Below, in pieces: positions 24,423 to 32,110 of a DNA stretch of 64,000 nucleotides. Location of the stretch: NCBI GenBank assembly GCA_017416765.1, contig JAFQBE010000020.1, forward strand, positions 19,570 to 83,569, read 5' to 3'. The stretch comes from Clostridia bacterium (lineage in GTDB: Bacteria > Bacillota > Clostridia > Oscillospirales > Acutalibacteraceae). Each line of letters opens with the position of its first letter. Within the stretch, counting starts at the first letter, position 1. Below the pieces are notes generated by a model. The model made no database searches. It saw nothing but the letters and a program-made list of their open reading frames with translations, and was not told the origin of the DNA. Both the position numbers and the translations under genes were made by a program.

Positions 24423-25772
24423 TCACATATGTTCGAGTGTTTTATCGACTGCTTGTTCGATAGCAACTGTTTCACAGCCCATAATCGAAGTATGTATTTT
24501 GCCGTTTATCGGCTTTTTCCAGTATTCATCAATGCCGTCAATCGTGTTTCTCATACCAAGCACAGAGCCTACGGTTGCGCCGTTGCAATCGGTATCAAAA
24601 GCCATGCCTACGGCGATGCATATTGACTTGCCAAAATCACCTTCGCCGTAAAGCAGTGCAGCGGCAACAATCATAGCGTTTGAAATTGTATGACACCAGC
24701 CATGGTCGGTATGCTCATCGTAAGCCGCGTGAATAATATCAAAGCATTCGTCAACCGTAACCCCGTTTTTATATCCGTCAACAATTTTCATTACGGCTTC
24801 ATAAAGCCTTGAAGTTTCAGGAATCTGGGCAAGACCGCCGAGAATAATATCCTCAATGCTGTCTGTAACGGCGGCGCAAGCAATCATAGCGGAAGCAAAC
24901 ATTTCACCGTAAATGCCGTTTTTGGTGTGAGAAATGCAGGCATCGTTAAATGCCATTTCTGCCGCTTTTTCAGGTTTACCGGGGTTGATATAGCCGAAAT
25001 AATCGCCGCGTATTTGTGCCCCTATCCATTCACGGGCTACATTTTTATACACAGCAGACGAAGGCGGTACAATTCCGTTTGTAAAGTTGATATATGCAGT
25101 TCTTTCAGCAGTAAAATAAGAAGTTACAGGCTGATATTTAAGCCAGACCGAAGCAACATCTTCAGGTTCAAAGTCGCGATCAAATTCTTCTACCAGCCTT
25201 TGCGCAAGGACAACATAGTTTGTATCGTCATCAACCGGCATACCGTCAACAGTATCGGCATAGCATTTGTTTCTCAGCCAGAATTTATAATGTGAACAAA
25301 CCTCCTCGGTAATATCTGAAGACAGAATATATCTGTGCATGGGATAATTTCCAGTTTCTTTAAGCAACGGAATCAGCTCATCGCTTCTGATACATTCTAT
25401 AGGTTTACCGAGCAAACAACCGCAGGCTCTTCCCGTCCATGCACCGAGAAGCTTTTTACGAAGTGTTTCTTTATCGGGCATGGCACACTCAAACTCATGC
25501 GGCTTACGTAGTGCTTTAATTGCTTTTAGCTCGGAAGGTTCCTCGTATGCATAGCCTTTTTTTATGTCTGCATGGAGCACAATATCAAAAAGCACGTCAC
25601 TTAGCCTTGCTTTATATTCGCTGTTTTTAAGCGAAGAAACAGCTTCGAAAACAGCTTTGTACTTTTCAATATCAAGCCCTTCTTCAACAGACTGAACATA
25701 TTCCTTCATTAAATCTGAAGAGTAACCGTTAAAGCCGTCAGCGTTGTTATAATCAATTTTGATTTTTTCCAT
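24423..25772 (-). CDS. ADP-ribosylglycohydrolase-family protein
   Basis: This 449-residue protein has an N-terminal region of about 105 residues without a motif I know, then an ADP-ribosylglycohydrolase domain. The domain begins KKLLGAWTGRACGCLLGKP, has the metal-binding VDDDTNY (in place of the GDDT motif) and the late FDTDCNGATVGSVLG motif that gives the second pair of metal Asp residues. The family removes ADP-ribose from proteins or small molecules, but many gut members sit with sugar transporters and may cleave other ribosides or glycosides. Here the next gene downstream is a GPH transporter, which favours a nutrient role. The start is ATG after GAGGTGA. Confidence 0.8.
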   Translation of the reverse strand: MEKIKIDYNNADGFNGYSSDLMKEYVQSVEEGLDIEKYKAVFEAVSSLKNSEYKARLSDVLFDIVLHADIKKGYAYEEPSELKAIKALRKPHEFECAMPDKETLRKKLLGAWTGRACGCLLGKPIECIRSDELIPLLKETGNYPMHRYILSSDITEEVCSHYKFWLRNKCYADTVDGMPVDDDTNYVVLAQRLVEEFDRDFEPEDVASVWLKYQPVTSYFTAERTAYINFTNGIVPPSSAVYKNVAREWIGAQIRGDYFGYINPGKPEKAAEMAFNDACISHTKNGIYGEMFASAMIACAAVTDSIEDIILGGLAQIPETSRLYEAVMKIVDGYKNGVTVDECFDIIHAAYDEHTDHGWCHTISNAMIVAAALLYGEGDFGKSICIAVGMAFDTDCNGATVGSVLGMRNTIDGIDEYWKKPINGKIHTSIMGCETVAIEQAVDKTLEHM

Positions 25773-25793
25773 ATTATATCACCTCTGAATTTT

Positions 25794-25822
25794 ATAATAT
25801 CACAACTAATCCATTTTGAAAA
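25794..25822 (-). promoter_or_regulatory. Putative promoter for the ADP-ribosylglycohydrolase-like gene
   Basis: On the minus strand TTTTCA, 17-nt spacer, TATTAT with extended TGa. The -35 is weak. Confidence 0.5.
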
Positions 25823-25897
25823 GAGCAACAATCAATACTTTGAGCAAATTACCTATTTATGTAAATATAATTTTCAAGTCTTTATTTTAAGTGTACA

Positions 25898-25926
25898 TTG
25901 ACTTTTTTTAATTATAGTATTAAAAT
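25898..25926 (+). promoter_or_regulatory. Sigma-A promoter for proS
   Basis: TTGACT, 17-nt spacer, TAAAAT, about 30 bases before the start codon. I see no T-box leader between it and the gene. Confidence 0.65.
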
Positions 25927-25955
25927 AAATCCATATGTATTGGAGGTAAAGAACT

Positions 25956-27671
25956 ATGAAACTTGATAAGCTCGTCGGCGAGCGATTTAAAGAAAGACCG
26001 TCCGACTGTGTTATTGACAGCCATGCGCTCACAGTCAGAGGCGGCTACATAAAGAATGTTGCGAACGGAATTTATTCTTCCTTCCCTCCCCTTCGCAGAA
26101 TTACAAAGAAAATTGAACAGATAATAAGAGAAGAAATGGATGCTATCGACGGTCAGGAGGTTCAGTTCCCTGTTGTTATGCCCGCTTCACTTTGGGAGGA
26201 ATCCGGCAGATATTCATCCATTGGCAGTGAGCTTGTACGCTTTACGGACAGAAACAAGGCTCCCCTTGTTCTCGGCATGACACATGAAGAGGCTGCCGTA
26301 CAGCTTGTACGCGAATATGCAAACAGCTACCAGAAGTACCCCTTCATGATTTACCAGATTCAGACAAAATTCCGCGACGAAGGCAGACCAAGAGCAGGTC
26401 TTATCCGCGTACGCGAATTTACAATGAAGGACGCATATTCCTTCCACACCTCACAGGAGGATTTGGAAGAATACTACCAGAAGTGTTACGATGCTTACAA
26501 CCGCATTTTTGCACGCTGCGGCATTCCCGAGGTTGTAACCGTTAAATCTGACTCAGGTATGATGGGCGGCAGCGTAAGCCACGAATACATGCTTCTCACC
26601 CCGGTTGGTGAAGACAGCATTGCTGTTTGCTCCGAGTGCGATTTCAGAGCTAACATTGAGGCTGCGACCTGCATCGTTGAAAACGAAGCAGATGCTGTAC
26701 TTGAAGAACTGACAAAGGTTCACACACCCGATATCCACACAATTGAAGATATATGCAATTTCCTTAATTCTCCGCTTGAAAAATCCTGCAAGGCGGTTGT
26801 ATACCAGAGAAATGCAGACGATACTTATATTGTTGCCTTTGTACGCGGCGACCTTGAAGTAAACGAAACAAAGCTGCGCAACACAGTTGGCTGCGACATT
26901 CACCCGGCAGAAATCGTTGACGGCTGCGGTCTTTTTGCAGGCTTTATCGGTCCGTACAATATGGACGAAAGAATTACCGTAATTATCGACGGCTCACTCA
27001 AGGGTGCAACCAACCTTTCCTGCGGCGCAAACGAGATTGACTACCACTACACAGGTCTTAACATTGAACGCGACCTTGGCGAAGTTACCTACTGCGATGT
27101 TGCCGCAATCAAGAACGGCGGCATCTGCCCGCAGTGCGGCAAGCACAGCGTAAATATTTCCCGCGGTATTGAGGTTGGTAACATATTCCAGCTCGGCACA
27201 AAATACACAAAGGCTATGGATATGCAGTACCTCGACAGCAACGGCAAGGCACAGTACCCGATTATGGGCTGCTACGGCATTGGTGTAGGCAGACTTGCCG
27301 CAAGCGTATGCGAAGCATACCACGACGAATATGGTCCCATCTGGCCGATGGCTATTGCCCCGTGGCAGGTTCACCTTTGCTGTATGAGAGCGGACAACGC
27401 AGAAGCTAAGGCTTGCGCAGATAAGCTCTACAACGAAATGCAGGCAAACGGCATTGAGGTTATTTATGATGACAGAAGCGTCAGCGCAGGTGTCATGTTC
27501 TCGGATGCTGACCTTATCGGTGTACCGCTTCGCGTAATTGCAAGCCCGAGAAACCTTAAAGACGGCGTTTGCGAAATCGTTTCAAGAGATAAGAGCATAT
27601 CAATGAAAACACCCATTGAAGATGTATTAAGCACTGTAAAAGAGCTTATTGCAAAGATGATGAAAAACTGA
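25956..27671 (+). CDS. proS: Prolyl-tRNA synthetase, bacterial type
   Basis: This cytoplasmic enzyme charges tRNA-Pro with proline. The 571-residue length and layout fit bacterial class II ProRS: N-terminal catalytic core with the TKFRDEGRPRAGLIRVREF motif 2 region (about 130-150), an inserted editing domain (about 225-400) of the kind that clears Ala-tRNA-Pro, motif 3 GCYGIGVGRL (about 435-444), and a C-terminal anticodon-binding domain. A CPQCGKHS pair of cysteines precedes motif 3. The start follows GGAGG. The K+ uptake genes follow 24 bases downstream, probably in the same transcript. Confidence 0.97.
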   Translation: MKLDKLVGERFKERPSDCVIDSHALTVRGGYIKNVANGIYSSFPPLRRITKKIEQIIREEMDAIDGQEVQFPVVMPASLWEESGRYSSIGSELVRFTDRNKAPLVLGMTHEEAAVQLVREYANSYQKYPFMIYQIQTKFRDEGRPRAGLIRVREFTMKDAYSFHTSQEDLEEYYQKCYDAYNRIFARCGIPEVVTVKSDSGMMGGSVSHEYMLLTPVGEDSIAVCSECDFRANIEAATCIVENEADAVLEELTKVHTPDIHTIEDICNFLNSPLEKSCKAVVYQRNADDTYIVAFVRGDLEVNETKLRNTVGCDIHPAEIVDGCGLFAGFIGPYNMDERITVIIDGSLKGATNLSCGANEIDYHYTGLNIERDLGEVTYCDVAAIKNGGICPQCGKHSVNISRGIEVGNIFQLGTKYTKAMDMQYLDSNGKAQYPIMGCYGIGVGRLAASVCEAYHDEYGPIWPMAIAPWQVHLCCMRADNAEAKACADKLYNEMQANGIEVIYDDRSVSAGVMFSDADLIGVPLRVIASPRNLKDGVCEIVSRDKSISMKTPIEDVLSTVKELIAKMMKN

Positions 27672-27695
27672 ATTTAATATTAAGGAGAGCGCATT

Positions 27696-29045
27696 TTGAG
27701 AAAGCTGTCGGGTAAAAAGAAAAAATTAACCTACACGCAGATAATTGCGCTCTTTTTTGCTGCCGCAATTGTGCTTGGAACAATACTTTTGAGCTTGCCC
27801 ATAGCATCAAAATCACGCGAATGTACTCCCCTGCTTGACTGTATGTTCACCGCAACAAGCGCAACCTGCGTTACGGGACTGATTGTTTATGACACCTTTA
27901 CGCATTGGTCGCTGTTCGGTCAGAGTGTTATAATCGCGCTGATTCAGATAGGCGGTCTTGGCATAATGACGGTTATAACAATGTTCTCCGTATTTTTAAA
28001 GCGAAAAATAAGCCAGTACGAACGAAAGCTGTTAATGCAATCCGCAGGTACGATACGGACAAACGGTGTAATAAAGCTGCTCAAACGAATTGTAACCGGT
28101 ACATTTATTTTTGAGGGAATCGGTGCGGCAGTGCTTGCAACAAGGTTCTGCCCAGAATTCGGACTTATAAAGGGTATTTATTATTCGGTTTTTCATGCCG
28201 TTTCGGCGTTTTGCAACGCAGGCTTTGACCTTATGGGTTGTTACGGAGAATTTTCTTCGCTGACACCGTTTTACAACGATGCGGTAGTAAGTATAACAAT
28301 CACTTTGCTTATAATAATCGGCGGCATAGGCTTCCTTGTATGGGAAGATATGCTTGAACACAAATTTAAACTGAAAAACTATTCCCTTCACTCAAAAATA
28401 GTTCTTGTTACAACTGCTGTATTACTGCTTGGCGGATGGATTATACTGTTTATTACGGAAAGAAATGACAGCATGGCAGGATTCACCCTTGGTGAAAGAT
28501 TATTAGCTTCTCTGTTTCAATCATCTTCGGCAAGAACAGCAGGTTTTAATACGGTACCGCTCAATAAACTTTCAGGTGCGGGACTGATGACAATGATTTT
28601 CCTGATGTTTATAGGCGGCAGCCCTGCTTCAACAGCAGGCGGCGTTAAAACAACAACTGTTGCCGTACTGATTATTGAGCTGATAGCCGTTGCAAAGGGT
28701 GAAAAGCACGCTACCGTTTTCAAGCGCAGACTTGAAGAAGATACGGTAAAAAAATCCGGTGCAATTATTACCGTATATGTGCTTGCAATAATATTTGCAG
28801 TTATAGCTATCTGCGCTGTTGAACATTTACCGCTCAACGATGTAACCTTTGAGGTTGTTTCGGCTGCGGCAACGGTAGGTCTGACTACCGGCATAACTTC
28901 AACGCTTTCTCCCGTTTCGCACATAATCCTGATGCTTTTAATGTACGGCGGCAGGCTTGGCGGACTAACGCTGATGATAGCCTTTGCGCAAAAGGAAGAA
29001 ATACCGAACCTTGTAAGACCGACTGAAAAAATCCAGATAGGATAA
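27696..29045 (+). CDS. Potassium uptake channel subunit, TrkH/KtrB family
   Basis: This 449-residue membrane protein forms the K+ conducting subunit of a Trk/Ktr system. Four selectivity-filter-like repeats are visible, each with a T-x-G motif: ATCVTGL, AFCNAGFD, SARTAGFN and AATVGLTTG. The helix motif GGSPASTAGGVKT, typical of TrkH/KtrB, follows repeat three. The length is that of KtrB. The start is TTG at 27696 after AAGGAGAG; the next in-frame ATG would cut into the first repeat. The RCK regulatory subunit follows nine bases later. In Firmicutes such channels are commonly inhibited by c-di-AMP through the RCK partner. Confidence 0.92.
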   Translation: MRKLSGKKKKLTYTQIIALFFAAAIVLGTILLSLPIASKSRECTPLLDCMFTATSATCVTGLIVYDTFTHWSLFGQSVIIALIQIGGLGIMTVITMFSVFLKRKISQYERKLLMQSAGTIRTNGVIKLLKRIVTGTFIFEGIGAAVLATRFCPEFGLIKGIYYSVFHAVSAFCNAGFDLMGCYGEFSSLTPFYNDAVVSITITLLIIIGGIGFLVWEDMLEHKFKLKNYSLHSKIVLVTTAVLLLGGWIILFITERNDSMAGFTLGERLLASLFQSSSARTAGFNTVPLNKLSGAGLMTMIFLMFIGGSPASTAGGVKTTTVAVLIIELIAVAKGEKHATVFKRRLEEDTVKKSGAIITVYVLAIIFAVIAICAVEHLPLNDVTFEVVSAAATVGLTTGITSTLSPVSHIILMLLMYGGRLGGLTLMIAFAQKEEIPNLVRPTEKIQIG

Positions 29046-29054
29046 GGTGACAAT

Positions 29055-29723
29055 ATGAAAAGTGTACTTGTAATAGGTATGGGCCGTTTCGGCAAACACC
29101 TTGCAGAAAAAATGCAGCAGCTTGGCAACGATGTTATGATAGTTGACCGAAATGCTTCAAAAATCGAAGAACTTGCATCAAAATTTACTGATTCATATAT
29201 CGGCGACTGTACAAACGAAGGCACAATGCGAGCACTTGGTGTAAACAACTTTGATGTGTGCTTTGTATGTATAGGTGAGAATTTCCAATCATCGCTTGAA
29301 ATTACCGCTTTACTTAACGACCTTGGTGCAAAATATATTGTTGCTAAGGGCAACCGCGACATTCAGGCACGCTTTTTAAAAAGTGCAGGTGCGGCAGAGG
29401 TTGTTTACCCCGAACGCGAAATAGCGGAAAACCTTGCAATCCGCTTTAATTCGGACAATATTTACGACTGCATAGAGCTTACTGCCGACTATTCAATATT
29501 TGAAATACCCGTGCTTGAAAGCTGGGTTGGCAAATCAATAATGGCGGTAAATGTCAGACGCGATTACCACATAAACATAATTGCAATAAAGAAAGACGAA
29601 GTGCTTAACCCTGTACCCGGCGGCGATTATGTGTTTGCGGTAGATGACCATTTAGTCGTAATCGGCAAGGCTTCGGACATATTCAGGCTTTCATCCAAGG
29701 TAAAGGATAAAAAAAGAAAATAA
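29055..29723 (+). CDS. Potassium channel regulatory subunit, TrkA/KtrA family
   Basis: This 222-residue cytoplasmic protein has an RCK_N Rossmann domain (VLVIGMGRFGKHLAEKM, with the acidic VDRN at the end of strand two for NAD/ATP ribose binding) and a C-terminal RCK_C domain (about 135-215) that in KtrA proteins binds c-di-AMP. It gates the membrane subunit encoded just upstream. A strong terminator follows. A GdpP-like c-di-AMP hydrolase is encoded 2.4 kb away on the other strand, consistent with c-di-AMP control of K+ uptake. Confidence 0.92.
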   Translation: MKSVLVIGMGRFGKHLAEKMQQLGNDVMIVDRNASKIEELASKFTDSYIGDCTNEGTMRALGVNNFDVCFVCIGENFQSSLEITALLNDLGAKYIVAKGNRDIQARFLKSAGAAEVVYPEREIAENLAIRFNSDNIYDCIELTADYSIFEIPVLESWVGKSIMAVNVRRDYHINIIAIKKDEVLNPVPGGDYVFAVDDHLVVIGKASDIFRLSSKVKDKKRK

Positions 29724-29735
29724 GGCAAAAAATTT

Positions 29736-29772
29736 CACGCATACAGCAGGACTGCTGTATGCGTGTTTTGTT
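29736..29772. terminator. Strong convergent terminator
   Basis: A perfect 14-bp dyad (cacgcatacagcag/ctgctgtatgcgtg) with TTTTG following, between the trkA-type gene and the convergent PASTA gene. Confidence 0.85.
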
Positions 29773-29778
29773 GTGCTA

Positions 29779-31602
29779 TCAGAATATCGGGAAACCGGGT
29801 ATTACGGGGTTTGTAGGTGCTTCGGTGGGTGGAACGGTAGTCTGCGGAATCAGTGGTGAAGTTGCCGTTGGCTCTTCAACACCCTGCGACGGCTGTTCTT
29901 CTGCCGTTGTGGGTTCCTGCGGTTCAAACGGGTCAATTTCCGTTGAATTCTCTTCGGTGGGAAGCTCTTCCCATACAAGAAGCGTTACAGTAGTGCCCTT
30001 GGGATAGCTTGTGCCTGCAACCAAATCCACAATGCCCTGAACTTCATTGCCGTTGTGTGTACCGTCATTCTCGACATATTCGCGCTTGACAAGGAACTTC
30101 CTTTCGTGGAGCTTCTCCTTAGCTTCTTCATAATCCATACCGATTACATTGGGAAGCTCAAAATGCTCAATACCCTTGGAAACGGTAAGAACAATTTTTG
30201 TACCCTTGTTGACCTTTGTATTTGGCTGTACGCTTTGGGCAAGAATTGTACCCTTTGTGTACTTATCGTGGTATTCTTCTATTTTCTCAAAGTTAAAGCT
30301 GCTTGTCCAATAAGGTGTTGCCATAACTTCGGAATAGTTGCGTTCGACAAACTTAGGAACATCAACCATTTCACTGCTTGTTGTAACCTCGGTTTCAGGC
30401 TCATCGACCGAAAGACCGAGCTTATCACCAGCAGCAAGCACAACAATCAGGAAAATAACAAGACCGATAATAGCCGTAATAAGTGCGGTTTTGATTACAA
30501 GAATTTTATTTTCAGCTATTATATTGCTGCTTTTTGCATTGCTTTTCGGTGCGGCTTTGGGAGCAGCAGGCTTTTTCTCTGCAGCCTTTTTTACAGGTGC
30601 GGGAACGGGTGCGGAATTAACAAAATCCGAAGCCGCCGCAACGGGAGAAGCTGAAAGCTCCGCACGCAGCTGTTCAACCGAACGTGTTCTATCCTCCGGC
30701 ATAATCTGCAATGCGTTAATAAGACCGTTTATAACATAAGCAGGCAGCTGTTCGGCAAATTTACCGGGAACCATGAGCCTGTCATTGGTAAGTCTTTCAG
30801 TAGCTTCAATCGGATCTGTGCCGATAAGTGCGCGGTAAAGCACAGCAGCAAAGGAATAAATATCGGTCCAAGCACCCTGTTCACCTTCAAAGCCGTACTG
30901 TTCAACAGCGGCATAGCCGGGGAAAAGCTGTGCAGTAAGCTCGCTGCGCGATGTGCGTGCCTGACTGATGCTGAAGCCGCCTATGCGCATTTTTCCGTCG
31001 CGTCCGATATGAAGTGTAACGGGAGAAATACCGCGGTGAACTATGCCTGCGGTGTGAAGCATACCAAGGGTTGAAAGCACGGGCATGAACAGTCCCCTTG
31101 CCCTTTCCCATGTTATATAGCCTGCCTTTGTGCGCAGAAGATAATTGCGAAGGCTTATGCTTTCAACATATTCGAGTACAGCGTATGCGGTAAGGTTTTC
31201 TTCAAAAACATCGGTAACATTTTCCAATGCGGAAAGTCCGCTCATGCGGGCAAGCTTGCGCCAAAGCTCAAGGAAATCCGCCATACAGTCGTTAAAAGCG
31301 ATTTCACAGCCCTGCATTACGCTAACCTGCTTTTCGCCCTCATTCCTGCTGCAAAGTGCATCGGGCAGGAATTCGCGAATTTTCACAGCCTTTGCATCGT
31401 TTATATCCCATGCAATATAGGTTGCACCGTCGCCGTTGTATTCAAGCAATCTGCCGATAATATATCGGCCTGCAACAACAGTACGCACGGCAAGATACGG
31501 CGCAGGCTGGTTTGTACCCTTTACAAACTTACAGTGCGGACATACTGATTCACCGCCTGTATCACGCATACAGCCCATACATAAATTTTCGCTGTTTACC
31601 AT
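29779..31602 (-). CDS. Zinc-ribbon PASTA-domain pseudokinase
   Basis: This 607-residue membrane protein has the layout of PrkC-type Ser/Thr kinases. It starts with a short zinc ribbon (C8xxC11, C21xxC24), then a kinase-like fold (about 42-315), a Pro/Ala/Lys linker, one membrane helix (about 367-391), two PASTA repeats outside (about 405-540) and a Thr/Pro/Glu-rich tail. The ATP Lys region AVKIREF (K74) and the C-lobe TDIYSFAAVLY (D247) are kept. However, the catalytic HRD is HRG (189-191), the downstream Asn is Thr (T196), and DFG is GFS (209-211). It is therefore probably catalytically dead and may act as a PASTA receptor or scaffold. The start follows GGAGTAA. It is a single gene with its own promoter. 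Confidence 0.85.
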   Translation of the reverse strand: MVNSENLCMGCMRDTGGESVCPHCKFVKGTNQPAPYLAVRTVVAGRYIIGRLLEYNGDGATYIAWDINDAKAVKIREFLPDALCSRNEGEKQVSVMQGCEIAFNDCMADFLELWRKLARMSGLSALENVTDVFEENLTAYAVLEYVESISLRNYLLRTKAGYITWERARGLFMPVLSTLGMLHTAGIVHRGISPVTLHIGRDGKMRIGGFSISQARTSRSELTAQLFPGYAAVEQYGFEGEQGAWTDIYSFAAVLYRALIGTDPIEATERLTNDRLMVPGKFAEQLPAYVINGLINALQIMPEDRTRSVEQLRAELSASPVAAASDFVNSAPVPAPVKKAAEKKPAAPKAAPKSNAKSSNIIAENKILVIKTALITAIIGLVIFLIVVLAAGDKLGLSVDEPETEVTTSSEMVDVPKFVERNYSEVMATPYWTSSFNFEKIEEYHDKYTKGTILAQSVQPNTKVNKGTKIVLTVSKGIEHFELPNVIGMDYEEAKEKLHERKFLVKREYVENDGTHNGNEVQGIVDLVAGTSYPKGTTVTLLVWEELPTEENSTEIDPFEPQEPTTAEEQPSQGVEEPTATSPLIPQTTVPPTEAPTNPVIPGFPIF

Positions 31603-31654
31603 AAAGAATTACTCCATTCTTTTCTCAAACAGAGAACAAGATTTCATAAAGTTT

Positions 31655-31683
31655 ATTTTATCACTTTTTATGTCAATAGTCAA
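31655..31683 (-). promoter_or_regulatory. Sigma-A promoter for the pseudokinase gene
   Basis: On the minus strand TTGACT, 17-nt spacer, TAAAAT with extended TGa, about 50 bases before the start. Confidence 0.65.
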
Positions 31684-32110
31684 ATAGTATATACTTTTGA
31701 AACTAAACTTGTGAAAGTTTAATAGACAATGCTTTATCTTTATGCTTGATGACCTTGAAAAGAATACGATATGTTACTTTTGTCAGGCGTTAAAAAGTAA
31801 CCAAAAAAACTTTTGATATTCGCGCACTCCGCTACGGCTGACGACAGTAAATCCGCGAAGCAGCAGAACAAAAAAAGTTTTGTTCTGCTGCCATAACGGC
31901 TATTGTACTGGTATCTGAATTTTAAAGTTTAATCTGTCGCCTACGGAACTTCGCTCGCATTAATGAGCAAGGTTTGTGTTCGTCAGCCTGCTTCGTTCAA
32001 ACTAACGGCATATTCAGGATTTACGATATTCAAAATACTTTTCATCTTAAATACAAATACTGGTTCTATAAAATACGGGCGTTATTAAAAATAATAACAC
32101 CCGAAAAAAA
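31684..32110. repeat. Non-coding region with two perfect hairpins
   Basis: No gene is supported in this interval. It holds a 9-bp hairpin (gttactttt 31773-31781 with aaaagtaac 31793-31801) and a 14-bp hairpin (gcagcagaacaaaa 31860-31873 with ttttgttctgctgc 31878-31891). Between and after them are stop-rich, GC-shifted segments that look like a decayed repetitive element. The right end (from about 32095) may include the gdpP transcript end. Confidence 0.55.

Noticed and set aside
25823-25955. T-box riboswitch upstream of proS
   Set aside because: The promoter leaves only about 25 nt of leader and no T-box consensus or large stem is visible.
27672-27695. c-di-AMP (ydaO) riboswitch before the K+ channel genes
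   Set aside because: The gap after proS is 24 bases, too short for a riboswitch.
28517-29362. 281-codon minus-strand frame rich in Ser/Thr/Ile/Pro
   Set aside because: It is antisense to the potassium channel genes and shows only the mirrored codon pattern.
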